32,970 bases of DNA from Coriobacteriia bacterium. Lineage in GTDB: Bacteria; Actinomycetota; Coriobacteriia; WRKU01; WQUG01. Below are positions 24,407 through 32,970 of this stretch, in pieces. Location: the NCBI GenBank assembly GCA_009784345.1, contig WRBW01000001.1, positions 1 to 32,970 on the forward strand, read 5' to 3'. A program made the position numbers and the translations under genes. Below the pieces are notes generated by a model. The model made no database searches. It saw only the letters and a program-made list of their open reading frames with translations, and was not told where the DNA came from. How positions within the stretch are numbered: position 1 is the stretch's first letter; each line of letters opens with the position of its first letter.

Positions 24407-25177
24407 CTAGCTCAAGAGGTACATGGCGATGCCGGTGGCGACCGCCGCGTTCAGACTTTCTGCCTGATCGTTCATTTTTATCTTGAAAGTATCATCGCAT
24501 ATCGTCCGGACATGGCTCGAAAGGCCACTGCCTTCGCTGCCAACTACCAGCGCGATCTTATCAGCTTTTGGCAGCTGCTCGCTGCCACCCATATCAAGGC
24601 CCAGCAGGCGGAAGTCTGCGGCTTTAAGATTTTTCAGCTGCGTCACAAAGTCCTCTGCGCTGATTGCCGTGTAGGTCGGCAGCGCAAATGCCGCTCCCAT
24701 CGAAGACCTGATGACCTTAGGCGAGTAGACCTGAGCACAGCTTTCTGACAGCACAGCGGCCTCAAAGCCTAGGCAGTGCGCATTGCGCAGGATCGCGCCC
24801 ACATTGCCAGGATTTTGCACACCGTCAAGCACCACAATGCGACGAATCGCATCAAAGTCAAGCGTCGCATCAGGTAGTTCGAAGACACCCAGGATGCCCT
24901 GACTGGTGATCAGCTCAGAAGCTGCCTCGAACAGATTGTCGGCAAAGACCGTGACGGTTTTTGCCTCGAGGTCAGCTGCGAAATCGGGGTGTGCTTGTGC
25001 ATAGCTTTTGCTGACTACGGTGTGCAGCAGGTTCAGGCGAGCATGCGCATCGCGGTAGGTCTTGACGCCTTCTGCAATCAGAATTCCGTCACGGCGCCTG
25101 GCCTTGGCGGTCTGATAGGACTTAATAGTCTTGAAGAAGTCGTTGTCTTTACTGCTAATAAGATGTAAGTTTTCCAT
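24407..25177 (-). CDS. TrmH/SpoU-family RNA 2'-O-methyltransferase
   Basis: VLDGVQNPGNVGAILRNAHCLGFEAAVL, IRSSMGAAFALP, ALVVGSEGSGLS and MNDQAESLNAAVATGIAMY motifs. Confidence 0.93.
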   Translation of the reverse strand: MENLHLISSKDNDFFKTIKSYQTAKARRRDGILIAEGVKTYRDAHARLNLLHTVVSKSYAQAHPDFAADLEAKTVTVFADNLFEAASELITSQGILGVFELPDATLDFDAIRRIVVLDGVQNPGNVGAILRNAHCLGFEAAVLSESCAQVYSPKVIRSSMGAAFALPTYTAISAEDFVTQLKNLKAADFRLLGLDMGGSEQLPKADKIALVVGSEGSGLSSHVRTICDDTFKIKMNDQAESLNAAVATGIAMYLLS

Positions 25178-25227
25178 GCTTCGACTATACCGCAAAGCCA
25201 GCTACCATGGGTCAAGCGCAAAAAGAA

Positions 25228-25258
25228 ACGGGGGAAGGCTGGACGCCCTCCCCCGCTT
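25228..25258 (-). terminator. Intrinsic terminator of tRNA-Val
   Basis: Minus strand CGGGGGAGGGCGTCCAGCCTTCCCCCG followed by TTTCTTTTTG. Confidence 0.8.
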
Positions 25259-25269
25259 TTAGATTTTGA

Positions 25270-25345
25270 TGGTGCGCGATACTGGACTTGAACCAGTGAC
25301 CCCATGCGTGTCGGGCATGTGCTCTCCCAACTGAGCTAATCGCGC
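25270..25345 (-). tRNA. tRNA-Val (anticodon GAC), CCA encoded
   Basis: Minus strand GCGCGAT-TA-GCTC-AGTTGGGA-GAGC-A-CATGC-CCGACAC-GCATG-GGGTC-ACTGG-TTCAAGT-CCAGT-ATCGCGC-A-CCA. All stems pair and anticodon positions 34-36 are GAC. Confidence 0.95.
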
Positions 25346-25382
25346 ACTTTGTGTTGCGCGTGAAAAACGCGCGAAAGCTAGT

Positions 25383-26303
25383 TTAGCTGAATTTCGCAAG
25401 CACGTCCACTATTGCGTCTGCCAGCTGGGTGCCGGCGCGGACTTGAGCCTCTTTGGTCGAGGCGCCCAGGTGCGGCGTCAGGACGGCTCGGTCGCTTTTC
25501 GCAAGGCAGCAATCGACGGGTGGCTCTGGGTCAAAAACGTCGATGCCCACTGACCAAATCTTGCCGCTGTTCAGACCATCAAGCAGCGCCTGCTCACTAC
25601 AGATGCCGCCGCGCGCGACGTTCAAAATGATGACGCCGTCCTTCATTTTGGCAATCTGCTCATCGCAAATCATGTTGGTGGTCTCTGGAGTCTTTGGCAG
25701 ATGCACACTGATAACATCTGAAGTCTGGAGGAGTTCGTCCAGTGATGGCAGCAGTATCGCGCCATACTGTGCGACGTAATCTGGGTCACAGTAGGGGTCG
25801 TAGGCGTGCACAGTCATACCAAAGGCTTTGGCGCGATGTGCCAGCAGGGTGCCTATTTTGCCAAAACCGATGATGCCCAGGGTCTTGCCGCAGAGTTCAA
25901 GCCCGGTGTACTGAGCGCGGTCCCAGCGGCCTTCGTGCATGCTGGCGTTTGCCTGACAGGTGTTGCGGGCACAGGCAAGCATCAGGGCAAAGGTTTGTTC
26001 TGCCGCTGATACGACGTTTGCTGCAGGCGTGTTGACGACTTCGATGCCGCGGTCGGCTGCGGCCTCTTTGTCGATGTTGTCGGTGCCGACACCTGCGCGG
26101 CCGATGACCTTCAGGTTCGTGCCGGCTTCGATGATGGGACGCGTGACCGTGACGGCACTGCGCACGGCGATGGCGTCATACGCGGGGATGATGTCGATCA
26201 GTTGGGCTTCGCTTAAGTCGAGCTTGACGTCAACATCATAGCCTGCAGCTATGAGGGCATCGATGCCAGCTTGGTGAACTTTGTCTGCTACCAATATTTT
26301 CAT
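25383..26303 (-). CDS. serA: D-3-phosphoglycerate dehydrogenase, short form
   Basis: GRAGVGTDNID, LGIIGFGKIGTLLAHRAKAFGM, NVARGG and TPHLGASTKEAQ. 306 aa, with no room for ASB/ACT domains. Confidence 0.9.
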   Translation of the reverse strand: MKILVADKVHQAGIDALIAAGYDVDVKLDLSEAQLIDIIPAYDAIAVRSAVTVTRPIIEAGTNLKVIGRAGVGTDNIDKEAAADRGIEVVNTPAANVVSAAEQTFALMLACARNTCQANASMHEGRWDRAQYTGLELCGKTLGIIGFGKIGTLLAHRAKAFGMTVHAYDPYCDPDYVAQYGAILLPSLDELLQTSDVISVHLPKTPETTNMICDEQIAKMKDGVIILNVARGGICSEQALLDGLNSGKIWSVGIDVFDPEPPVDCCLAKSDRAVLTPHLGASTKEAQVRAGTQLADAIVDVLAKFS

Positions 26304-26304
26304 C

Positions 26305-27456
26305 TTAGGCTCCTAGAAATACGGATTCGGCGGCTTTGATGCTGGCGCCCTGTTCGAAGTCATAACCCAGCTTTGTCAGCGCCATTTCAAGCGCCGTCAG
26401 GGTCGTGATGATGTCGAACATACCAAAATAGCCCAGGTGACCAATACGGAAGATGCGGTTTTTATAGTCATCTTGACCGTTCGTGATGGTGACACCGTAA
26501 TCTTCTTTCATAATTTTCACGATGTCGCCTGCTGAAAAGCCCTCAGGTGCCCAGACTGGTGTCACGGCAGAGCCGCGTCCTTCTGGTGGTGCAAAAAGCT
26601 TCAAGCCCAGGGCTTCGACGCCCTGACGGGTTGCCTCTGCCAGCAAGCTATGGCGCGCAATCATGTCCTCGCGCCCTTCAGCACGCATCATCTTCAGAGC
26701 TTCGTTCAGGCCTTGAATGAGCGTCAAAGCAGGCGTGAAGGGGGTTGTGTTCTTTTCGATGTTGCTTTGGTATTTTTTCCAGTCAAAGTAAAACTTGGGA
26801 ATCGTCGAACGCTCGACTGCACGCCAGGCCTTTTCTGAAACTGACACGGCAGCGAGACCGGGTGGCAGCATCAAACCTTTTTGAGAGCCCGTCATGACGA
26901 CGTCAAGCCCCCAGTCATCAGTTTCGCACTCGACCGCACCAATACCGGTGATAGAGTCGATGATGATGATGGTGTCAGGGCGATCCTTTACCAGAGCCGC
27001 GATTTCCTTCACAGGATTCAAGACACCTGTTGAGGTTTCAGACTGGGTCACAATGACGCCGCGTACCTCTGGGTTTGCCTCGAGTTCGCGGGCAATGTCT
27101 GAGACCTGGACGACCTCATCCCAGGCGTATTGCAGGTCGATGACCTTGAGGCCATAGGTGTCTGCGATTTGCTTTTCGCGGTCACCAAACTTGCCATTGC
27201 GGGCAATAATGACCTGGTCGCCGACGCAAAAGCAATTGACAATGGAGCTCTCCATCGCGCCTGTGCCGCTTGATGCAAAGAGCAAGATGTCGTTTTCTGT
27301 GTTGAAGACGTACTGCAGGCCGGCGCGGACTTCGCGGACGGTGTCTTCGAATTCTGCGGTACGGTGGTGGATGATGGGGCGTGCCATCGAGAGCAGGATA
27401 TCTGCAGGTACGGGGGTGGGACCTGGGGTCATCAGATAGCTCTTGTTGAGTGACAT
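26305..27456 (-). CDS. Class V PLP aminotransferase (serine-pyruvate/alanine-glyoxylate or phosphoserine aminotransferase type)
   Basis: MTPGPTPVPADILLSMARPIIHHRTAEF, SITGIGAVECETDDWGLDVVMTGSQKGLMLPPGLA (PLP Lys). Adjacent to serA. Confidence 0.9.
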   Translation of the reverse strand: MSLNKSYLMTPGPTPVPADILLSMARPIIHHRTAEFEDTVREVRAGLQYVFNTENDILLFASSGTGAMESSIVNCFCVGDQVIIARNGKFGDREKQIADTYGLKVIDLQYAWDEVVQVSDIARELEANPEVRGVIVTQSETSTGVLNPVKEIAALVKDRPDTIIIIDSITGIGAVECETDDWGLDVVMTGSQKGLMLPPGLAAVSVSEKAWRAVERSTIPKFYFDWKKYQSNIEKNTTPFTPALTLIQGLNEALKMMRAEGREDMIARHSLLAEATRQGVEALGLKLFAPPEGRGSAVTPVWAPEGFSAGDIVKIMKEDYGVTITNGQDDYKNRIFRIGHLGYFGMFDIITTLTALEMALTKLGYDFEQGASIKAAESVFLGA

Positions 27457-27502
27457 AGTGCTTCCCTTCTGATCAGTCGTGCTGCTTTTTCCAAACCATA
27501 AA

Positions 27503-27528
27503 AGAAAGCGGGATTGCTCCCGCTTTCT
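27503..27528 (-). terminator. Intrinsic terminator downstream of the cytochrome at 27553
   Basis: AGAAAGCGGG-ATTGCT-CCCGCTTTCT inverted repeat; minus strand followed by TTTTATGG. Confidence 0.75.
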
Positions 27529-27552
27529 CATAATAACCTATGTGCTTGCTGT

Positions 27553-29631
27553 TTAGGGCGTCGAAGTAGGCGTATCGGTCACATCATTAGATGGAGGTGG
27601 AGTTGTGGGAGCAAAACCAGGGCTTTGGTTGTCACCGAGGTTATTGTTGCCACTGTTCACCAGTCCAGCGTGGTTAATGTAGTGCTGCGAGATGACGAAG
27701 CCATTTGATGTATCATCTAGGGTTACTGCTGCGTGACAGCGCGAACAGAAGACCTGTGCCGCAACATCGGCCGTGAGACGTCCATTATTCAATGCGTCTG
27801 TCTGATCACTATTTAGGTCAAGACCAAGAAGCATGGTGTCGCTATTGCCTGAGCGATGTGGCCAGTCGCTAGCGCGTGCCCAGCGTGCATAGTCTGCCGT
27901 ACCAAAGTGGCAGTTACTGCAGGCAAGGTTACGAGCCTGCTGATCTACCAGTGAGCCATGCTTATCAGTGTCATTGCTGAGTGAGAAGTAGCCCAGTGCA
28001 CGGAAGGGAGCAAGGCTTCTTTCTGAAGGATCAAGCGTTAAGTTGGGATCATTCCAGGCAATGTCAGGACTCACGGCCTCATCTACGGGAATGATTACGC
28101 CATCAGCATCAAATGATGCGTTGGGGTCACCGGCAGGTCCAAAACGAATGGGGCTGTCTGCCGTAACACCCAGGTCACCTCGGTGACAGGTATAGCACTG
28201 GCCAGGACCTGAATAGTTACCAATAAAGGCAGTGGGGTGTGGCTGCGCCTCTGGGTCAGCAGCATCACCATAGCCTGCCGCAAAGCCGCCATCAGCATTG
28301 TGAACGTCGGCACTTTCCGCTGTAAAGGTTGTGACGAGCGATTCCCACACAGGAACTGCTCCATCTTCTTGCAGTTCAATACCACCACTGGGGCGGATAC
28401 TGGTCATTTTTACATTCAGATTGTCAGCGTTGTGGCAGGTGGCGCACCAGGTATTCATCATGAACTGATTAACGGTATTGGGATCTTTTGCAGGCACGCC
28501 TGCATAAGGACCATCGCTCGCATCTGGTCTCACGACACTTGCTGCAGGCACTCCTTGGTTAAAGTCGGCAGCTGGGTTGGCACGTAGGAGCTTGTAGCCA
28601 AATTCTGATGTCGTTTCATCATTATTGAATTGGCCAGCACTGGTAAAAGTCTCATCATCGATTGGGTCTGAGCCATCACCAACGAAGAAGTCTGGCGGCT
28701 GCCAGGTGCCGATGTTCCCATGCACCGCATGGCAAGTCGAACAGGTTAGTCCATCAGTAAGTACAACAGGGGATGTTCCACCAACTTGCACTGAGTTAGG
28801 TATGGTCTGATTGGGGACAAGCAAGCGGTGCCCAGAAAAGTCTGCGTCATCAATGAGCACATCACCATTCCAGCCGATATTGCTCTCGGCAAAGTCTCCG
28901 CCGTGGTACACGACGTTTGTGCTCATTCCCGCAGCACCAACAGGCGTTCCTGTCAGGTGGCAGAATTCACAATTGGTTGCGCCTCCGCGAGTCAAGAAAC
29001 GTTGACCGCGCACATTGGCTGCACTTATGGGGTCGCCAGTAGAACCTGCACCGGCGCCCTCTTGGGCACCGTCGCTCACAGCAGGTGAACTGTGAGCAGA
29101 GTGACAAACGGCACACTTGGCTGAAGTGGTTGTATAGCCTCCATGTGGTCCACGTCCACGGAGCTGTGGCATATTATCAGGCAGCTCGCCCCCCGGGAAG
29201 ACGTACTGGTCTCCGTCACTGGGGAAGAATTGTGCCTGTACGGGAGGTTCAAAGACCGTGTTGCCGTCTGCATCCGTATGATATCTACGCATCATCTGCT
29301 CGATAGGTACTGCGTCACCCGTACCTTGTGGGTTGCGGTAAAAAGAGCCGTTTACGAGGTAGACTCGATCACGATTGATGTCGAGGTAGACTGGAATTTC
29401 CTCTCCATTAACCACCACAAACACCGGACGCGCAGGACCTGCGAGGTCCGAACCTTCCGTGAACATACGAGGAGGTGGCACCTCACTGCCGCCACTGAGA
29501 CTCGCATCAAGTCCCACGATGGAGACCTGATTAACCTGTGCGGCAAAGGCGGGTACGGCGGCCAGAACGGTCGCGGCAGCAACGAGTGCTGAAAGCCCGA
29601 GTAATCTGGTAATTCTTGTATACTTCTTCAT
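27553..29631 (-). CDS. Secreted seven-heme c-type cytochrome (type C, distinct from paralogs A/B)
   Basis: Signal peptide MKKYTRITRLLGLSALVAAATVLAAVPAFAA. CAVCH, CEFCH, CSTCH, CATCH, CYTCH, CSNCH, CSRCH. Shares HGGYTTTSAKCAVCHSAH with paralogs A/B. Confidence 0.93.
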   Translation of the reverse strand: MKKYTRITRLLGLSALVAAATVLAAVPAFAAQVNQVSIVGLDASLSGGSEVPPPRMFTEGSDLAGPARPVFVVVNGEEIPVYLDINRDRVYLVNGSFYRNPQGTGDAVPIEQMMRRYHTDADGNTVFEPPVQAQFFPSDGDQYVFPGGELPDNMPQLRGRGPHGGYTTTSAKCAVCHSAHSSPAVSDGAQEGAGAGSTGDPISAANVRGQRFLTRGGATNCEFCHLTGTPVGAAGMSTNVVYHGGDFAESNIGWNGDVLIDDADFSGHRLLVPNQTIPNSVQVGGTSPVVLTDGLTCSTCHAVHGNIGTWQPPDFFVGDGSDPIDDETFTSAGQFNNDETTSEFGYKLLRANPAADFNQGVPAASVVRPDASDGPYAGVPAKDPNTVNQFMMNTWCATCHNADNLNVKMTSIRPSGGIELQEDGAVPVWESLVTTFTAESADVHNADGGFAAGYGDAADPEAQPHPTAFIGNYSGPGQCYTCHRGDLGVTADSPIRFGPAGDPNASFDADGVIIPVDEAVSPDIAWNDPNLTLDPSERSLAPFRALGYFSLSNDTDKHGSLVDQQARNLACSNCHFGTADYARWARASDWPHRSGNSDTMLLGLDLNSDQTDALNNGRLTADVAAQVFCSRCHAAVTLDDTSNGFVISQHYINHAGLVNSGNNNLGDNQSPGFAPTTPPPSNDVTDTPTSTP

Positions 29632-29725
29632 GATGTGCCTACTTCTTTTGATACGCAAAACAGCGGACGTTCCTTAAAAACAGATAATCCTACAACTACA
29701 TAATACAATCTTTTATTCAATTTTA

Positions 29726-29746
29726 ATAGGGAGCGGCCTCCCTATT
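29726..29746 (-). terminator. Hairpin at the 3' end of the NHL-protein gene
   Basis: TAGGGAG-CGGC-CTCCCTA inverted repeat, overlapping the stop codon. Confidence 0.6.
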
Positions 29747-31661
29747 CCTTTGTTTTTTCTTCGTCTTTTATGTCAGTTTCTGTGGTGTCTACCGCTTTTT
29801 TGGCGTCAGCAGCCTTTTGATAGTCATGCTTGTGGTGCTCTTCTTCGATGACAGAATGTGCCAGCGAGCGGAACTGTGCGTAGCGCTCGACCTTCAACTT
29901 GAGCTCGCCACCAGCCTTTTCGGCACTATTTGATGCCGTGATCAAATAGCTACGCCCGCGCTTACGGGCAACTAGCGCCAAGGCCTCTGCACTAAAGTCA
30001 GTAACCTGTGGGTGCGCCGCGATAATGTGGTCACGCTTCGCCTCTTTAGGCACTTCTGATTTCCAGAAGTGGGCGGGTAGGATTTTCTCCGCCAGGGGTT
30101 CGGTGCCTGCGACAATCGTGACATGGTCGAAGTGCTCGATCAGGAAATGAATCGTGTCCGTGTCTTCTGACAGGCTTTCAAGTGCAGAGAGGTCCATGAT
30201 GTAGCGGGGCATGCGGATGCTGAAGGCGCGCAGTAGTGCCAGCAGCAGTAGCGCAACAGGCAGCAGCAGCCACAGCCAGCGATTAGGCGCATCAACGGGG
30301 GTGACTTCTTCTTGCATTGGTGTGGGTGGCGCGTCTTCAAACAGCGATACGCGGTTGTTGAAGCTGTCGGCGACGTAGACATTGCCATCGCGATAGTCTA
30401 TCCCCGACGGATAATACAACATGCCGTCACGCGAGCCGATGGTTGAAATGTTGTACAGGAACTCGCCGGTGCGGGCGTTTAAGACGACGATTTCTGAGCT
30501 CAGCCCGTCGACGACAAAGAGGCGTCCATTAGGCGATACGGCCATGTCGACCGGTGCCGACATATAGCCTTCGATGGCATTGGTGAACTCGTACTGCATC
30601 TGTACCTGGGCGGCGTGGTCCAAAATAGGTATACCATACATCCAGGCGACCTCTGGATTGATTTCAAAGTTCTTAAAGGCCTGCACGCGGTTGTTCAGCG
30701 TGTCAGCAACGATGGTCAGGATGGCGGTATCGGTTGCCGCTATCGAGGCATCATCTGATTTCAGTGCAGGGTCAGAAATGACCACAGCACCAGGGCTGTC
30801 GAGCTCGCCAGAGAAAAGTCCCCAGTTCAGGTAGGTCAGACGGAAGTTTCCGTCAAGGTCTGCCTCGAGGATGCCCGAGCGGGTCGTGATAAAGAGCTGC
30901 TCGCTGTCTGCGGTCTTGTTGACCTTGACACTGATGGGCGCCTCTTCTGCCAAAGTAATGGCGTGAAGCAGCTGGTCGTCTGCGTTAAAGAACATGACCA
31001 TGCGCATGGCCTGATCGACGGCATACCAACGCCCGTCAGAGGCAAAGGCAAGCGAAGTCGGTGCCACAAAGGCTTCCGGCGTGCCTTCGAGCGGCGTGAC
31101 ATAGTCGCCCGAAACAGCAGGCGGTGTTTCAGCATCAGGATTTGCGGCAGCACCTGGTGTGGTGTAGCTGCCACCGTCATAGGGCGCGATTTCAGTAATA
31201 CTGCGCACGACGTTGCCATTATCATCAAAGACAACCACGCGCGCATTATTCGTGTCGCTGACATAGATTTCACCAGTCGGTGAGATCGCGATGCTGGTCG
31301 GGCGATCAAGCAGCGCGTCAGCAGAACCATAGTAGGAAGTTATAAAATTTGGCACGGCTGAAGAAGTATGCCCACCAAAGCCCGGGGGTCGCACAGCATC
31401 AATCAGCAAAACTACCAGTAGCAAGGCAATACACAGCAGCACGACAAAGAAGGTCGCCAGACCCCAGAAGATACGCTTGCGGCGAATGTCGATAGGTAGC
31501 ACCATGCGTTCGCCGTCTTCTTTCAGGCGCGCATGCAGCTGTGATGCGGTCTCTTTCGCATCAGATTTTTTGTCAGCCTTCACTGGTGCCGCGGTATCCG
31601 CAGCCCTGTCTTCAGCGACTTCCGTGATTTCTGCCTGTTTAATGTCTTTTTTATCAGTCAT
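29742..31661 (-). CDS. NHL-repeat beta-propeller membrane protein with two TM segments and an additional C-terminal domain
   Basis: TM FWGLATFFVVLLCIALLLVVLLIDAV. NHL-type repeats (DRPTSIAISPTGEIYVSDTNNARVVVFDDNGN; LYYPSGIDYRDGNVYVADSFNNRVSLF). Second TM WLWLLLPVALLLLALLRAF followed by about 160 aa. Confidence 0.88.
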   Translation of the reverse strand: MTDKKDIKQAEITEVAEDRAADTAAPVKADKKSDAKETASQLHARLKEDGERMVLPIDIRRKRIFWGLATFFVVLLCIALLLVVLLIDAVRPPGFGGHTSSAVPNFITSYYGSADALLDRPTSIAISPTGEIYVSDTNNARVVVFDDNGNVVRSITEIAPYDGGSYTTPGAAANPDAETPPAVSGDYVTPLEGTPEAFVAPTSLAFASDGRWYAVDQAMRMVMFFNADDQLLHAITLAEEAPISVKVNKTADSEQLFITTRSGILEADLDGNFRLTYLNWGLFSGELDSPGAVVISDPALKSDDASIAATDTAILTIVADTLNNRVQAFKNFEINPEVAWMYGIPILDHAAQVQMQYEFTNAIEGYMSAPVDMAVSPNGRLFVVDGLSSEIVVLNARTGEFLYNISTIGSRDGMLYYPSGIDYRDGNVYVADSFNNRVSLFEDAPPTPMQEEVTPVDAPNRWLWLLLPVALLLLALLRAFSIRMPRYIMDLSALESLSEDTDTIHFLIEHFDHVTIVAGTEPLAEKILPAHFWKSEVPKEAKRDHIIAAHPQVTDFSAEALALVARKRGRSYLITASNSAEKAGGELKLKVERYAQFRSLAHSVIEEEHHKHDYQKAADAKKAVDTTETDIKDEEKTKE

Positions 31662-31670
31662 GGCGCGTCC

Positions 31671-32579
31671 CTATGGCGTTCCCGAGTTCGTGGTGACGTC
31701 AGCAAAAGCATTGCCCCCGCCGGTCAAAGCTTCCAGCGCAGATTCTGCATCCGCCCGGTGGTCTGCCTCGATAGTCTTCAGGCGATCGAGCGCCGTTGCA
31801 TTACTGGGCTCAAATCGCAGCACCGAATAAAAATGCAGGGCCGCCTGCTGCCAACGCTCCAGCTTATAGGCAAGGTCGCCCGCGGTCAGATGCAAGCTGA
31901 TAGATTCAGGTGGGATGATGGCTGCCTGGGTGAGTGCGTCCAGTGCCTGCACTTCATCGCCCAGATTCAAAAGGCTATTGCCTATCCCCCGCAGCGCTTC
32001 ACGGCGAAACTCGGGGTCGAGCCCTTCGGAACGGTCCATCACAGAGCGGTAGCGACTCAGAGCCTGATTGTAGTCCCCATTGAGCTCGCTGATGTTACCT
32101 TGTACGACAGCTGCCCTCATGTTGTCGGGGTTTGCCTTGACCAGAGCATCGACCATGCGTTGCGCAGCCGTGAGCTGACCCAGTGATATTTGTGCTTCGA
32201 CCATCTGCATGCGGGCACTGACGACCGCCGGGAAGGTGTCGACTGCTTCGCCCTGGGCAAGGGCTGCCGTTACGGCTGATGATTCAGCCTCGCGCGCACG
32301 GATGAATTCTGATTCTGCCGCCGTGGTGGGTGTTGGACTGACCAGCTGTGTTTCGACCACGATGACCAGTGCGATCGACGCCACCAAAAGCAGCACGCAC
32401 AGGATGGCAGCCAGCAGCAATGCCTTGCGCTGACCCTTTGTCGCAGAGCTCAAATAGCGCTGCGCCCAGCCCATCTTTGGAGTCGCTACGGCAGTCTTTG
32501 CAGAAGTCTTTTTGGCATCAGGCTTTGACGCCCCATCAAGGGCCTTTTCAGGGGTCTTTTTGGGTGTATTTTTATCCAT
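31671..32579 (-). CDS. TPR-repeat membrane protein
   Basis: Lys-rich N-terminus, one TM (KALLLAAILCVLLLVASIALVIVV), then TPR-like helical repeats (AAVVQGNISELNGDYNQALSRYRSVMDRSEG). Confidence 0.82.
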   Translation of the reverse strand: MDKNTPKKTPEKALDGASKPDAKKTSAKTAVATPKMGWAQRYLSSATKGQRKALLLAAILCVLLLVASIALVIVVETQLVSPTPTTAAESEFIRAREAESSAVTAALAQGEAVDTFPAVVSARMQMVEAQISLGQLTAAQRMVDALVKANPDNMRAAVVQGNISELNGDYNQALSRYRSVMDRSEGLDPEFRREALRGIGNSLLNLGDEVQALDALTQAAIIPPESISLHLTAGDLAYKLERWQQAALHFYSVLRFEPSNATALDRLKTIEADHRADAESALEALTGGGNAFADVTTNSGTP

Positions 32580-32622
32580 TCATTCATTATGCCACAACAT
32601 GTAGAGAATTTGTGAAGAAAGA

Positions 32623-32651
32623 AAAGTGCCAGCTTTGTGAGCTGGCACTTT
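32623..32651 (-). terminator. Intrinsic terminator of the YugP-like gene
   Basis: AAAGTGCCAGC-TTTGTGA-GCTGGCACTTT; minus strand followed by TCTTTCTT. Confidence 0.85.
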
Positions 32652-32677
32652 GTAGCTAAATATTTTAATTCAGGATA

Positions 32678-32970
32678 TTAATCTCTAGCGAGGGCGAGCC
32701 AGTACATTAGTTGCAGGACGGCAACCAAAGCGGCGGCTACATAAGTCAAAGCAGCAGCGGTCAAAACCTTGCGCGCCTTCGGCAGTTCATCAGCCGTCAG
32801 CACACCGGTCTCGCGCAGGTAAATCATGGCACGGCGACTTGCATCAAACTCGACCGGCAGGGTCACCAGCTGGAACAAGACGGCAGAGGCAAAAAGCGCC
32901 ACACCCAGCCACATGAGGTTCATACCCAGGGCGGTACCACCAAACAGAAACAGACCGGCGATAATCAGCC
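32678..32970 (-). CDS. C-terminal part of YugP-like neutral zinc metallopeptidase, truncated by window edge
   Basis: The frame stays open upstream of the listed ATG to the window edge (IIAGLFLFGGTALGMNLMWLGVALFASAVLFQLVTLPVEFDASRRAM). VTLPVEFDASRRA is characteristic of the YugP family. Confidence 0.85.
   Translation of the reverse strand, partial: LIIAGLFLFGGTALGMNLMWLGVALFASAVLFQLVTLPVEFDASRRAMIYLRETGVLTADELPKARKVLTAAALTYVAAALVAVLQLMYWLALARD

Overview
The window is about 33 kb of a chromosome that looks like a Gram-positive, probably actinobacterial (Coriobacteriia-like), anaerobe; this lineage is inferred from gene content only. Most genes lie on the minus strand. (1) A cobalamin-riboswitch-controlled operon (about 10125 to 2912, minus) encodes an 899-aa secreted, membrane-anchored protein with a DUF4430-like (transcobalamin-C-terminal-like) region and a PQQ-like beta-propeller, a DUF4430 lipoprotein, EcfT, a fused double-ABC EcfA and an S-component. 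It looks like a surface corrinoid-capture plus ECF-uptake system and is my main candidate for an undescribed system. (2) Secreted seven-heme cytochromes: two full paralogs (10366-12174, 12773-14548) and the 5' end of a third (1-86). They share leaders, 3'-UTR elements and an identical SSRLFLYR C-terminus. (3) A TPR / NHL-propeller / seven-heme cytochrome locus at 27553-32579. (4) Two divergent, homologous membrane-anchored surface proteins (771-2841) and an FctA-like pilin-domain protein. (5) Housekeeping genes: an aromatic amino acid cluster (chorismate mutase, aroC, aroA, tyrA, DAHP synthase), a NifU-like protein, rmuC, a SpoU methyltransferase, tRNA-Val(GAC), serA, a class V aminotransferase, an Ste24-like M48 protease and a partial YugP-like peptidase. 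REP-like palindromic repeats are scattered through the window, two of them in frame inside the EcfA ATPase gene. No CRISPR array, transposase, phage gene or rRNA was recognised.
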